Source: Plantago major
Lineage: Eukaryota; Streptophyta; Magnoliopsida; Lamiales; Plantaginaceae
Reading direction: 5' to 3'
Assembly (NCBI GenBank): GCA_026545765.1
Contig: JAIFAC010000432.1
Span: 39,647 to 103,646 of the forward strand
DNA length: 64,000 bases
Below, piece by piece: positions 46,925-64,000 of this stretch. Below the pieces are notes generated by a model. The model was not told the DNA's origin. It ran no database searches and worked only from the letters and a program-made list of their open reading frames with translations. How positions within the stretch are numbered: position 1 is the first letter of the stretch; every line of letters begins with the position of its first letter. The translations under genes and the position numbers were made by a program.

Positions 46925-48560
46925 GTATTGAGTATGTGTAAGTGACTCTTTGGTTTGAAAAGGGGTATTTCATTTTGCAAAACTGGATTATTCGGCCCAT
47001 TTAAGGAATTGGATTATGTTTGTGGGTTTTCGCCTAAAAATCTTGTTTGGTTGGTCTCTTTGAATTGAACTATTTTCAATAAAATCCAGTTTGGTTCTGA
47101 ATTGATTTTGGATTATTCAGTAGGATAAAGCAAAGTGGAATTACTGATATACCTCTATCCTTTCCCACTTATTGTATAAAATCGAGTTTGATTTTCAATT
47201 TGATTTAGTGAAAATTACATGTGAACATAATTTTAGGGGAGCAAATTTTTACCACCTTCTCGTGTTTAATCGGGAAATTCTGGAATTTTGATCATATGAA
47301 TTTCGTATACAAAATTATCCGAAAATCTTTGAAATTATTGCATCCATAGTTACATTGCCATTGTTGATAACTTTGGCATCGATTTTGAGTTTATATGACT
47401 TGACCATTAAAATTTAGTTTATAGATATTGTTTATAATCTGTGTAATAATTATCTTAACGAAATACATGTTTCCTTATAAGATCGATATTTCATATGAGT
47501 GAAATTTATAATCCCATATTTTTCATCTCATGCGTAGAATAATTATTTTTGATTGAAATCGACATACATATATTTATCATCCCATCTAAACATAAATTTT
47601 CCTACATTTTAAACATAAAAGTGTAAAAGCATGTAAAAGCCAAAGTCGGTGGCCAGGGATTTTAGGTCGGGTAGGGCCAAATAAAACTCGAACTTTTAAT
47701 TATATAAATGTTATTTTTATAATATATAAAGTAAGAAAAATTCACATATATGTAATTAACGATGCATATTTTGTATTCAAAACACATATATACTCCTTTA
47801 CATTACATCAAAATTTGCACATATTTAATATGCTAGAATATTTTTCAAAAATGATGAAGAAAAAGCGTTCTTGAGCAAACAACTCTAAATTATCATCGTT
47901 ATTCTAAGTAACAACGCTAACCAATTTTTAATTATTAGTATTGTTTTGTTTAATCATTCTTATAAAAAGTTGGTTATACTATTAAACAAACAAAATTAAT
48001 TTTGATATAAATACATAAGATCATGAAAAACAAAAGTATAAAAGGTCTAATGAGTAAATGAGTAGAAAAGAGAAATAAATATTACAGGGGTACAAAATGA
48101 AAAGAAAGGGTGCAAAACTAGGAAACCATTGGGAAAAAAAAAAAAAAGGAAGGTGGAAACTAGAAAACGGAAAAAATGAAAAAGAAAGAGTGCAAAACTA
48201 GGAAAATATAAAAGAAGAAATGGAAGGTGGAAATTATGAAGGAAAAAAAAAAGTGCGTTGATGTGAATCGATTGGTGTTCTTGGATTGGGATGGCATATT
48301 TAGTAATTGATGGGAAGTTTGTATAAAATTAGACATTTCGCGAGAAAGAAGATAATCCAAAAGTAAATACTGCCTCATAGAAGGTATTTGAAATTGGATT
48401 ATTCATGTACAAATTTGAGGGCTTGAGGCGGGCTGGAGAAATTGGATTATTCCAAATAATCCATTTTTTCGGGCCGACAAAAAGGCAACCAAACTGGATT
48501 ATTGAGTGTATTCGGACAAAAACCCCCCAAAAACCCCTCAAACCAAACGGGCACCAAGAG
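46925..48560. other. AT-rich interval, possibly a non-autonomous DNA transposon
   Basis: No gene is seen. The left sequence gtgactctttggtttga (about 46940) resembles the complement of the right sequence tcaaaccaaacgggcac (48538-48554), with taa and caa outside. Both sides also carry ggattatt and aatcc motifs. This is compatible with a 1.6-kb TIR element but the ends are imperfect. An A-rich purine stretch fills 48010-48260. Confidence 0.3.
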
Positions 48561-48829
48561 TATAAGATTGAAGAATGTTCGTTTTTATCATAACTGAAGC
48601 AAATAAATGTATTTTCTTAAATTTATTATTAATTGTTCAGCATGTCCATAAACTATTTGGTTTATTTACTAGTATAATGAATTTTCTTGTACCTCCTCAA
48701 AGTTATTGCGACTCCCTATTAATTATATATGAATGCTAGTATTTGTCTGAGACCTTTTTTTTATCAAAATTCAGATTTTATAAGCTCAGAACACGAGATA
48801 CATCTAAAGCCATCAGGTAGGCCAGGTCC

Positions 48830-49945
48830 TCAATCAACATCCGTAAGAAAATTACGAGCAAGCAAATGAGCTAAACTGTTCCCAAGTCTAGGAATAAAAT
48901 GAAAAGAAATAGAAAGGAAAAATGGAATTAAGTCCCTAATGGCATGAATATAATCTCCTGCAGAAGCAAGGCACGGCTCAGCAGATTGGATTTGTTGGAT
49001 AACAAATATACGATCCCTTGACACATGACCTGAAAATTCTTTTCTCGAGCAAATTGGACAGCAAGGAGAGCAGCCATCGTCTCAGCTGTTATTAGATCTT
49101 GAATATGAAGTAGTCGTCTACGGCACCAACACAGGACTGCACCTCGATCATCACGAATCACCACTCCAAGGCCGATTGAAGGTGGAGAGCAAGTAACAGA
49201 CACATCAAAGTTAACTTTGACGAACCCAACAGCAGGTGGTTGCCATGAGGATGAAGCTTAGGAGGCCTAATTTGAGCAAACATAGCTTTGGCATCTTTAA
49301 ATTCATGTATATAAATTTGGCCAAATCGGCAATATACAGCGGCTCTTCCTTTTTCCCAAACACCACTTGGTTTGATTCCACAAATGCTCCAACAAGTGCA
49401 TAAGAAAATATCAAAATCTTGAGAGGATAAGCTTTAATCTCACGAAACCACAATAAGGCATCACGAGAATGCAGATGTAAAAGATGATTAGCCATTGGTG
49501 AAATAGCCCGAATAATGCGAGCAAAATAGCGATCCACGAAACACATGTAAAATCGTTTGAACCACAATTGCATACAAGACAAACATAATCAGTTAAATGC
49601 CTATGGCGCAGAATATCAAACGCAGTAACGCATTTTTCAATAATCGCCAAGCAAATATTTTAATTTTGGAAGGCAAGGTGCAATTCCAGATAAAAGACCA
49701 TGTCGCTCCATTTCACTACTGCTGCCATGGATTGAATATTGCCCTTGTTTTCTCATTTTGCGAGCCAAATGATATGCAATGCGAACCGAGTAGTACCCAT
49801 GAGATGTATAATGCCAAATCCGTCGATCCTTACAAGCGGCATTCAAAAGAGGAATGCGCAAAATATAATCAGCATCCTCTTTCCAAAAAACATGCTCAAT
49901 CAATTCTCTATCCCAAGTGAAAGTACTATCATCAATAGGAATCAC
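48830..49945 (-). pseudogene. LINE ORF2 remnant: zinc finger and RNase H
   Basis: Overlapping frames give the zinc-finger-RVT region (FDILRHRHLTDYVCLVC near 49640-49560). An RNase H domain follows with VSVTCSPPSIGLGVVIRDD, ITAETMAALLAVQFA and RLGNSLAHLLARNF (49203-48840), the order found at the end of plant L1 ORF2. Frame breaks occur near 49660, 49600, 49210 and 49020. Confidence 0.8.
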
Positions 49946-50141
49946 TAATAATAGTAGTCTGATTTGAATGAGATCTTGAAGAATTTCCTACTTCCATGGA
50001 ACCACCAAAATTAATTCCACGATTGAGGACATTAATTCCACCAAAACCGTTTCCTCTCTTAGTAGCAGCCAGGGGTGAACTGCCCAAAATGACCTTCCCC
50101 ACGTTTCTTGTCAAGTCCACAACTTGTAGTCCACTGGTCGG

Positions 50142-50640
50142 TCATCGACTTACGAATTGATGCGGTGGTCGTGATGAAACCCCTCCAATATAGTTAGAAT
50201 TATGGTTCGGAGGACGAACACGCAGCCAATCTCCATACGGTAACTTGGATTCATCCATTCGACCATTAGCACCACACAAATCCAAACACGAAGCACAATC
50301 CTTAACCAAATGTCCCAAAAGCCCACAATAATAACAGAAATTGGGTAAACGCTCATACCCCAAAGTGAGTTGAATTGAACGATTATTCGGTCCTTCAATG
50401 TTCAGAACACGTAACAAAGGCTTAGTAATGTCTATTGCCACTCGTATACTCATCACGGACCTAGTGTTACGTTGATGCAGCTCATCATCATACTCAACAA
50501 ACTTGCCTATCATGTTCCCCAAAAACTCGGCCATCTTGGCATGAATGAATGAGAAAAGTAGACCAGATACTTGTATCGTAATGTCACAAATGTCTAGATC
50601 AACATTTTCAGGCACCTCACCATTGGGTTCTGATCAGAAC
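50142..50640 (-). pseudogene. LINE ORF1 (gag-like, CCHC zinc knuckle)
   Basis: It reads leftward with the region typical of plant DUF4283-type ORF1: DLDICDITIQVSGL, then GNMIGKFVEYDDE, LGYERLPNFCYYCGLLGHL with zinc knuckle CYYCGLLGHLVKDC, and YGDWLRV. It binds LINE RNA. The N-terminal part is removed by the Copia insertion, with frame breaks near 50620-50680. Confidence 0.82.
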
Positions 50641-50698
50641 CACCAAATTACGATCGAACGACCACAGACTCCTCCATAAAACCCGTTGTTAGGAAATT

Positions 50699-52277
50699 TG
50701 TTAGATATTTTGTTAGGAATATCTGTTTAGGTTTTGATCAGCAACATGATTACTTATCTTAGTCTCAGAAAGGTGATTAGTACTCTTGGTTCACTTGAAC
50801 ATTGTAAAAGAGGAAACCCACTAAGTATGATAGTCTAGCTAATCTTGTATAGGATGTTAGGTCTCAAAATGTAATTTTTATTTTATAAAGAAGACCGAAG
50901 AAGACATCCAAGCAGAACAAGTTCACGACATTGAAGATTTGAAAGCGCACAAGATTATTGAAATAGTTTCTGATACCTTGGCGGATATCTTGAAGACACG
51001 AATAGTTTTAAACAAGCTATGTCACAAGAGATATCTGAGAACTGGAAGGTTTCTGAAAACCAGGAAAGTGCCCACAGATATCTACTCTCATATACCTTGA
51101 GCTTTAACCACATTTCTGAAAAAGAAATATATTGCAACAAAGTTGTTTCAATAAAGTGGTATCTGAAGATTGAAGATAAGGGCGTGCAAAGAATCGGATA
51201 ATACTAGTCTACGTCTTGAGCATAGTTAAGTTGGCACTCTGAGGACAAAAAGTGCAGTCTGATACATTTAATGCGGATAGAGATATACGAATAAAAGCAG
51301 CGGTACCTTGAAGAAGAGGACAAACTGTGCGATACTACGAGATATCAATAGTTTGAATTTGATTTAAGCCTAACGGATACTATTCAACGGCATTCAAATT
51401 CATCTATAAATATCAACACTTAGACTACTTGAGAAGACACCCTTTGAACTCCATAAACTCGCTGAACAACATATTCTCTCAAGTAAACTATTTATCCTCA
51501 AAGCTTTCTGTTGCGACCAAAGCTCCTGATCTTAAGTAGCACTAAAGTTCTAAGTGTCACGATCCTAAACAAGCACGCTATACGTGAAAGAGTTGAATTG
51601 AAAGATCAAGTATCTGAGATTCATTCTCTTGAACATTTATCTAAGACTTGGGTGAGTAAAAAGAACAAGATACCATACATTGAAAAGTGTATTAAGTATA
51701 CTTGATTCACAGAACTATCTGATTAACTGAAAAGTTAATTAAAGAAGCTCATCTGACAACTCAAACCAAAACCAACACCATCACTGGCGTGGAGTACAGG
51801 AAGTACTTAATTTGAGAAACTAAGGAATAACTCAAGGATTCTTGAGCACGAAGTACTTAACCGGAAGCTAGGAATAGCTCAAAGAGGTTTTAGTCTGAAG
51901 TACTTATTTGTGAAAGCAGGGAACAACTCGGGGAACATTTGGTTGGGAACCATCTTTAAGGAATCTTAGAATAGGATTTTTGTAAGGTGACCTCGATTAT
52001 CTATTCTAGTGAATTCTAGGTCTTTGGAAGACCGAAGTGGATTAGTTGGAGGATTCGCCACCTCCGGATACCACTATACTTGTGTTATCTACTTTTACGT
52101 ACTTACATTTGACACACACACTTTATTTGTTTCTACACTTATCTATCTTAAGTCTTCCGCTCTGAATCTAAGTATCGAGATATCTACGGATATCGAGAAA
52201 TAGTTTTATCGACAAAAGTTTTAAAGACTATTCACCCCCCCCCTCTAGTCTTTTACTTTTCCATTATCTGGACAACA
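50699..52277 (+). repeat. 5' LTR of Copia copy 2
   Basis: It starts tgttagatat and ends tggacaaca (one C fewer than elsewhere). TATA box tctataaata is at about 51403-51412. It aligns over its full length with the copy 1 LTRs. The sequence aggaaatt just upstream resembles the polypurine end seen before the 3' LTR of copy 1. Confidence 0.93.
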
Positions 52278-52278
52278 A

Positions 52279-52296
52279 GTGGTATCGGGCGGGAGG
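52279..52296 (+). other. Primer binding site of Copia copy 2
   Basis: gtggtatcgggcgggagg corresponds to the initiator-Met-tRNA site, with the expected CAGA read as CGG. Confidence 0.8.
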
Positions 52297-52386
52297 TTCA
52301 CATACCTTGAACCTAGATCCCAGATAGGTGAAGGAACTTTGTCCATTCTGAGGACTATTTAATTTATGTGTTAAGTGTGCGGGAAT

Positions 52387-53800
52387 GTCTACGAGTGATG
52401 CACCGTTCTCAAACCGAGAACTACGAGAAATGGAAAAATAACATGATGCTCCACCTTGAAGCCGTAAGTGGCGAAATGATCGAAGTAATAAGAAATGGCC
52501 CGATAGTCATCCAACTTAAACAAGTTATGGAGGTTTCTAATGGTAGAGCGGAGATCAAAGCGAAGGATCTTCACAAAGCGATCGTCGACAAGTGGGAGAT
52601 CTACTAGTCGAGTTATTCTGAACCAAAGCCGGAGAACTACGGACATCGGAAGATGCCAAGAAATAAATGCGGATGGTCAAGCTCGTAATATCATCATCGG
52701 ATCTACACACAGCACATACGATTGTAAAGCGTGGGGTGCCAAACGGCGAAGTTGCACAGTGATTGAAGAAATCTGTGCGGGAGAAAACCAAAGAAAACAA
52801 GTTGAAGTTCTCAAGTTGAAATTTCAAAATTTCAAACAAGGACCCTTGAAACTACGAAGAACTTGATTTGATTTACCACTCTCATGAGTGATATGGCGAC
52901 ACTTAGGAAAGCAGATACTCTCGATCGGAAAAGATTAAGACTATTTTGAAGTCTTAAGCACAATGGGAATACTAAATTCTTTTATTTTAATCGAGGCATG
53001 CGAATATCACTCCGTGGAACTCTTCTCACATCTTTCTACGGTTGATTATGAGACAACACAAAGAGAACAAACAATGAAAAGTTGCGAGAATATTGCTCTA
53101 GTTGCTCAAGGAACTTACGAAAGAAGAAAAGCAAGGAAGAGGCGAGGATGCTCTTCTTTATGAAAGCAATTTAGCAAATATATCGGTCGAGAAATTGAGA
53201 GAAGAAAATCGAAGAGAAAGTGAAAAAGCATCTAGGCTCAAACTACCACCGACAAAAATATGCAAAGCTCATTGAACAAACCATTTCGAAAGCATCATGT
53301 CTTGAGGAAGTCGAAATTGGAAGCGATATACGCTTCTATTATCGAAACACGGTCACTTCAAGAAGGATTGTCTGCCTTCAACAAACTAATGACGGTGACA
53401 AGAAAGATAGAAGAATCTTGAAGAAGCGGAAGCTTTATTAAGCGAAGAAAGAAAGAAAATCAAACTCGACTAGATGCTCTAGACTATGAGGCAGTTACGA
53501 AGATGACAATTCGGATGACTCAATCTTACCATCACCGAATTATGTGGAGTTACTCATGATATAATCGACTTGACCTCAAGAAGAATGAAATGTGTGGAGT
53601 TCTTTGAGATTATTGGTCCGACATCTCTAACATAGAAATACATCTTATGGTGATGAGGTAACACATACTTCTTGTTATACTTATGAAAGTGATGAAGAAG
53701 AAATAAAAATCTAGAAAATCTCGGAAAGATCTTGACATCTATGAAGAGAATTTCTAATGATCCGAAACTAGAGCAAAAATCTTGAAGAAGAAAAGAATTC
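52387..53800 (+). pseudogene. Copia gag, copy 2 (fragmented)
   Basis: From ATG 52387 (MSTSDAPFS) the readable parts are NYEKWKNNMMLHLEAVSGEM (about 52417-52475), KAKDLHKAIVDKWEIY (to 52607), ARNIIIGSTHSTYDC (about 52681-52725), VEVLKLKFQNFKQGP (about 52803-52845), TLMSDMATLRK and a zinc-knuckle remnant near 53335-53375 (HFKKDC). It is better preserved than copy 1, but still split by single-base shifts. Confidence 0.8.
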
Positions 53801-54837
53801 TCTTGCAAAGGAAAATTCTCAATTAGTTAAGATATCGGAGAAAAAGGTGCGAAAATGCATTTCTCAAAACTCGGATATAACGAAAAAGTCACATAAAGAA
53901 GCAATTGAATTACGAAAGAAATATGAAGATCTTCTTTACGAGAACAAGGAACTCGAAAGAAAGAATTATCTTTTCAATCTTATGCAAAGCTAGTGACACT
54001 CTTCTTGAAGTACAATCTTACTTAAGAGATCCTTCAGAAAAGAAAGGACTTGGGCTGAATACACAGACAGATTGTTCTATAACTCTGAATAAGAGTGAGG
54101 AAAGAAGAACATTTGTAAGTACTCTGCAAGATGGTTCCCATGCAATCTATAGTATCGGTCAGAAGATGAAGATTGTTGACAAAGGAAAGGCAGTTACGAC
54201 AAAACCTTTGTGGGAAAAACAAGTCAAAAATAAAACTGATGGGCACGCCTCTGAAAACAAACACAACACTGAAAAGTGTAAACACCCACAGTGCTATGTC
54301 TCTCAAAAGGGTAGAATTGCAGGAGCTGGAAAATTCTCGCATGTCACTTTTTCTGGAAAGAAATTGGATCAACCAGAGACTAGCAAAGCTGCTGAGAAAA
54401 GATCTCGAGATAACAGTGCTTTCCAAAGCAGTATTGGCTATAAAGGCATCGAAACAACTTGCTCATGAATACAAACAAAGCAAGAACGATGGCTAAAAAT
54501 AGAATTACTCAAAGCAATTATCGAAGTGGAAGTTGAATCAAGCCCGAAAATCACGAATGCGAGGCTAGAAGAAATCGCAAGAGAAAGCTAAGTTCTTTGA
54601 AAAGCAAACTCGAAACTGACAGTGTCTGAAAGCACCAAATGGAGCACTTAGGAACACACGAGGAAGAAAATAATTCTTAATAATGATAATCATTCAATCG
54701 AATTCCTCCTTATGTTCCTATCGGACAAAAGAATGTTCCGAGGAAATTCATTCAAAATGGATTCCCTCTTTGGAAGATTGTTTAGTCCTGATGGTTCCAA
54801 CTGTAAATTGAGAACCTAATCTCCTGTTCCCTGTTAT

Positions 54838-56120
54838 GTGCAGAATGCTTCCTGGACTAAATCACAATGGTTGTTTGATAGTGGATGCGGAAAGCACATG
54901 ACAGGAGACAAAGCAAATCTGGTTGATTACAAAGCTTGCAACACAGGACGGATATCAGTTCTTTGGAGGAGAATTAAATCCCTCTCGGGGATTTGGCAAC
55001 GTCAAATTGGGAACTTTAACAATCACTGACGTATTACATGTTAAGGATTTGAAATATAATCTATTTAGCATGAGCCAGTTTGCAGACAAAGGTTTTACTA
55101 TAAAATTCAAAGAAAAATACTGCAAACTAATTGACAATGAGTCAAAGCAGACAGTCTTGGTTGCTCAGCGGAAAGGAAGTCTTTATGTTGCCGATTGGGC
55201 ATCTGCCACAACTGAAGAATGTCTCATGGTGAGTCAATCTGGTCACCTGAGGAAGAACCTTTGGTTATGGCACAAAGAATGAGTCACTTGAACTTCAAAA
55301 CTACGAACAAACTTGCGAAAGAGTTAGTGGTTGGCCTTCCCAAAGCGTCTTTCGGAAAGGATGATATCATTACGCATGTCGGATGGGAAACAATCAATCT
55401 TTCAAATCCAAAACTAGACACTCTAGTGTTAGACCAACCAACTACTACATATGGATCTTTTGAATCATACGTAACTAGTTATGCGAGGAAAGAAGTATGG
55501 TCTTGTTTTTGTAGATGAATTCTCAAGAATCACTTGGGTTGTCTTTCTGAAACACAAATCGGCCTTGAGGTGGAATACGAACCCTTGAAAAAGCTTGAAG
55601 TCATGAAAATGACAAGGTATCTGCAATCGAGCAGACCATAGTCTTGAGTTTGTCAACGATTACATAAAGGTTTTGTACCTGCAAAGGTATACAACACCAA
55701 CTTCCCTTTGTAAGAACACCTCAACAAAATGGTGTTGCAGAAAGGAAAAACCGAACCCTTAAAGAAGCTGCAAGGACGATGCTAGCTGACACTAAAATAA
55801 GTGAAATTTATTGGGTTGAAGCTGTAAACATAACTGCTACACTTTCGAGCAGATTTTTGATAAATAAACACCATGACAAGACCCCTTATGAAATCTTGGT
55901 TGGTAGACCCCCTAATATCAAACATCTGAGAGTATTTGGTTGTAGATGTTTTGTTCTAAACAATGGAAAATATTATAGAACATTTCAACGAAAGCGGATG
56001 AAAGTGTATTTCTTGGCTATTCCACGAATAGCAAAGCCTGAAATTTACAACAAAGAACAAAGAAAATTGAAGAATCGAGTTCATGTTGTATTCTATGAAG
56101 GAAGCGAAAACACCTCCTAA
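54838..56120 (+). pseudogene. Copia protease and integrase, copy 2
   Basis: Protease motif WLFDSGCGKHMTGDK is at about 54868-54912. The region 54923-55282 is open (DVLHVKDLKYNLFSMSQFAD). The zinc-binding RMSHLNFKTTNK follows at about 55280-55310. The integrase core includes NGVAERK (catalytic Glu) at about 55731-55752, and 55779-56120 is open with NHHDKTPYEILVGRPPN-type sequence and HLRVFGCRCFVLNNGKYY. Frame breaks occur at 55280-55310, 55480-55720 and 56010. Confidence 0.85.
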
Positions 56121-56510
56121 TGATGAACTCTCGGAAAGGTTTAAAGAACTAATGTTGAGGATTACGAAAAGAATCCTCGAAAGGAGAAACATCATTCACG
56201 GAAAGTGAGGATGACTCTAGCGTGAAAAGCATGAAGTGCCTAGTAACAACAAGATGACTCACAAACATGATGAAGAATTTCCTATGAAACTTCCGAAATG
56301 GCGAAGATGTTCATCATGAAGCTATCACTTTGAAATAATCTCTGAAAGACATGTTCCGGATAGCTCAAACCTTTGAACAAGTGTCGGACATTAATTGCCC
56401 TTATAAGGAGCAAAATGTCTTGAATCTTGAAAAAGTATCAAGTCATAATCATAGTGATTCACATTCGGATCACATAGATGTTGACCTACTAGCCCCGAAC
56501 CCGTGATGAG

Positions 56511-57320
56511 ATGGATCGAGGATCATCCTGCAAAGAATGTGATTGGACGATCAATCAAGGTGTTAACACTAGGAGAGCAATAGCTGAAAATGCTAATTCT
56601 CTCTTTGGATGTTTCATCTCAAACATAGAACCTAAAACTATTGAAGAAGCATTAAGAGACCAAGACTGGATCTCTGCAATGCAAGAAGAGTTGGATCGAT
56701 TTGAAAGAAACAAAGTCACGAAACTAGTTCCATTTGTAGAAGGAATATCTGTAATTGGAACCAAGTGGGTTTTCAGAAATAAGATGAATGAATCTGGTGA
56801 AATAACCAGAAACAAAGCAAGATTGGTTGCCAAGGGATTTACCCAGACTGAAGGTTTAGATTTTGATGAGTCATATGCACCAGTTGCCAGATTGGATGCA
56901 ATAAGACTCTTTCTAGCCTTTGCAGCTCATAATGATTTTAGAGTTTATCAGATGGATGTCAAAAGTGCATTCTTGAACGGTGAACTTGCAGAAGAAGTTT
57001 ATGTTAAGAAACCACCTGGCTTTGAAATTTCCTCAGAAAGTAGAATGGTCTATAAACTCTGAAAGCTCGATGCAATTTGAAACAGGCTCCAAGAGCATGG
57101 TATGACACTTTGGACAAATACCTTATGGAAAGTGGTTTTAAGAAAGGTGGAGTTGATAAAACTTTATTTACCTTAAATCATGATGGGAAACTACTCTTAG
57201 TTCAAGTATATGTTGATGACATCATATTTGGATCTAAGGACAAGCAACTTTGTAATGACTTTGCAAATCTCATGAAAAGTAAGTTTGAGATGAGCATGGC
57301 GGAGAAATGAATTATTTTCT
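56511..57320 (+). pseudogene. Copia reverse transcriptase, copy 2
   Basis: The open stretch 56511-57062 has [53 protein letters not shown] and [21 protein letters not shown] break near 57060-57075 precedes LKQAPRAWYDTLDKYL and the catalytic YVDDIIFGSKD (about 57209-57241). The frame is lost at 57300, where copy 1 reads gatgggagaaatg and copy 2 ggcggagaaatg. Confidence 0.9.
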
Positions 57321-58140
57321 AGGATTGCAAGTCAAAACTCGATGATGGAATATTCATTAGTCGAACAAAGTATCGAAAGATATGCTCACAAAATTCAATC
57401 TTAAGCATACGAAAAGAATGCTAAGATACTATGAGCATTGGAACCAAAATGACCTATCTTGAATCGAGACAAGAGTGTTGAAGAACATAAGTATAGGAAA
57501 TTGATAGGTTCACTACTTTACCTCACTATGTAGACACGATATTCAATCGCCGTTGGAGTGTGTGCTAGATTTGAGACAAATTCGATGCAAACACACTACA
57601 ACATTGCTATAAAAATATTAAGGTATGTAAAAGTGCGATAGATGTAGGATTGTGGTATCCTAAAAGCGGATTGAGTTTATTTGGGTACTCGAATGGATTA
57701 TCTTTGAATCAACGCTTGATAGGAAAAGCACCTCGGTACTTGTGGGTTTACGGGTACTAGACTTATCTCGTGGTTTAGCAAGAAGCAAAACTCGATTGCA
57801 ACTTCTACCGAGGCTGAATATATTGTTCTTTGGTTGTTGTGCAACACAAATTACGTGGATACAACAACTTAAAGACTATGGACTCGATGAAGAAAACTCC
57901 CATTTTGTGACAACACAAGTGCTATTGCAATTACACAAAATCCTAAATTTCATGCGAACAAAGCGATTGATGTTAGACATCACTTCATCGCCGAGACCAT
58001 GTTGAAAAAGGCGATATAGAGATACTCAAGATTGTACTGAAGACCAACTTGCGATATCTTCACTAAGCCACTACAAGAAAGTAGATTCTTAGCCTTAAGA
58101 CATAGTCTTGGACTAATGGAATTATCAATGAACTAAAAAG
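57321..58140 (+). pseudogene. Copia RNase H, copy 2
   Basis: Homologous to copy 1 at 25030-25850. It ends with the DIFTKPLQESRFLALRHSLG motif (about 58055-58115) and a stop at about 58135. The copy is broken by many one-base changes. Confidence 0.8.
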
Positions 58141-58713
58141 TTCAAGAATGCGGAAAGGGCATCCAGAGAAGAGGTTTACGGAATGGGCATCCGGAGAAGA
58201 GAAGAGAAATGCAGAGCAGGTATCCGAAGTCGAAAAGGCTAAAAAGCGAAAGACATCTTAAGATCTACGAGGCGGGAACTCGGATATCGATTCACTCTAA
58301 GCAGGGAACACAAAGGAGAATAGTACAACTATCTGCGATCAACTCTCTTGAAATTCGCATTATTTCTATCTTAATGAAAAACTTGGAAAAATCCTAAGTA
58401 TAAAGGCGATTCGGATGCAAGCGGTGTTCTTGGTCATACAAAAGCGTGATTCGGATAGCTAATAGCCAAAATTCATTAAATAGGCACAATTACACTTGTT
58501 GATCGTGATCATTCTTTGAAGAAGCAATGGTGACCCTTGATGAAATTAAGCGTTTGATCTATCTGGAAATTAATTCACGATAAATAGTGAATTTGTAAAA
58601 ATTAAATAAAGCCCACTTTGCATTTAATCTTTGAACTAGCTTTTGCTCACGCTTGCAAATCAGAATCGTACACAAAATCAATTTGTATGTATTTATGCAT
58701 TGAGATTCTATTG

Positions 58714-58724
58714 CTATATATATA
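58714..58724 (+). promoter_or_regulatory. Internal TATA box upstream of the extra gene, copy 2
   Basis: ctatatatata, then a leader of about 185 bp to ATG 58910, as in copy 1. Confidence 0.5.
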
Positions 58725-58909
58725 GGATTTTGGAAAGAAAACACTTTAGCCTAATCGAAATTTAGACTTGCACAAAATAGCAAAACCTTCTCTTGATTCT
58801 CTGAAACCTTCTACAATCTCTGCAAATCAAGATTAAGTTTTTACGCAAAGAATTCTTGAATCAAATCTCTTTCAAACACCAATCCAAATTCCTACCTTTG
58901 TATAAAGAG

Positions 58910-63481
<4,572 letters not shown>

Positions 63482-64000
63482 TGTTGGTCGAGATAACGGC
63501 AAAGTAAAAATGGAGGGGGTGAATAGTCTTTTAAAACTTTATCGATAAAACTATTTCTCGAGATATCTGAATAGATATCGATACTTAGAATCGGGCGGAA
63601 GACTTAATAAAGATAAGTCTGAAGCAGTTAAAGTGTGTGTGTGTGTTCTTTGAAATATAAATCTGAAGGGTAAATAACCACAAGTATAGTGGTATACGGA
63701 GGTGGCGTAATCCTCCGACTAATCCACTTGGTCTACGGAGACCTAGAATTCACTAGAAACAGATAATTGAGTTCACCTTACAATAATCTATTCTAAGATT
63801 CTTAAACAATTGGTTCTGACCAAATGTTCCCCCTGAGTTGTTCCCCGGCTTTCTGACGAAGTACTTCTGCTAGAAACCTTTGAGTTATTCCTAGCTTCCA
63901 AGCTAAGTACTTCCTATACTCAATAACCTTGGAGTTATTCCTTAGTTTCCCAAATCAAGTACTTCCTATACTAAGTAACCTTGGAGTTATTCCTAATTTT
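63482..64000 (-). repeat. Inverted LTR of the same Copia family, continuing past window
   Basis: Starting tgttggtcgagataacggc, it is the reverse complement of the LTR 3' end (ccgttatctggaccaaca in other copies). It continues collinearly in reverse, including the short repeats ggaagtacttg and gaataactc seen as their complements. It interrupts the extra gene of copy 2. Confidence 0.92.

Larger units (their letters stand above)
48755..50698 (-). mobile_element. L1-type LINE, internally deleted, interrupted by Copia copy 2
   Basis: On the minus strand the order is ORF1 (50640-50142), then the ORF2 C-terminal zinc finger and RNase H (49945-48830), and a 3' tail ending in eight A (plus-strand T at 48755-48762). 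Endonuclease and reverse transcriptase are absent between them, so a deletion joined ORF1 to the end of ORF2. The 5' end is cut by the Copia LTR at 50699. Confidence 0.8.

Overview
This is a plant nuclear genome window, almost certainly from a eudicot. It has intron-rich genes of land-plant families, Copia and Gypsy LTR retrotransposons, an L1-type LINE, PIF/Harbinger, hAT-like and Helitron remnants, and AT-rich spacers. Most of the 64 kb is nested mobile DNA. I recognise two host genes: a cytosolic endo-beta-N-acetylglucosaminidase (ENGase, GH85; 11 exons, 36795-41870, + strand) and a plant basic secretory protein (46174-46904, - strand).

Layout. 1-9935: minus-strand Tat-lineage Ty3/Gypsy element with 5' LTR, PBS, gag, protease, RT, two RNase H domains, integrase and an antisense extra ORF; its 3' LTR lies left of the window. 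It sits in the 5' coding part of a PIF/Harbinger transposase pseudogene (9942-12273), which also carries a solo Copia LTR with a perfect 5-bp TSD. 14718-15290: 5' end of a second Harbinger copy. 16725-18455 and 34019-34200: a degenerate minisatellite split by a complete 15.6-kb Copia element (18456-34013, TSD TAAAC). 34915-36496: Helitron helicase remnant and a probable Helitron 3' end about 300 bp upstream of the ENGase start codon. 42097-43195: hAT-like non-autonomous element with an 8-bp TSD. 43466-46011: a TIR element filled with a 20-bp tandem array. 48755-50698: internally deleted LINE. 50699-64000: a second copy of the same Copia family, broken at 63482 by an inverted LTR of that family.

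Main observations. (1) The Copia family looks Sirevirus-like (initiator-Met-tRNA PBS, long LTRs). After gag-pol it carries about 5.4 kb of extra coding sequence in the same orientation. Both copies preserve a TATA-box leader and at least two GT-AG introns in this segment, which suggests a separately transcribed, spliced third gene. (2) Wherever the Copia copies can be aligned, CTG and CAG in one copy are replaced by CG, CGG, CGAG or ACG in the other, even in the tRNA primer site and at splice acceptors. This looks like systematic miscalling at methylated CHG sites in long-read data rather than evolution. If so, much of the apparent decay, and any LTR-based dating, is artefactual. The ENGase and secretory-protein genes also carry single-base C, G or T losses in short runs, which fits residual indel errors.
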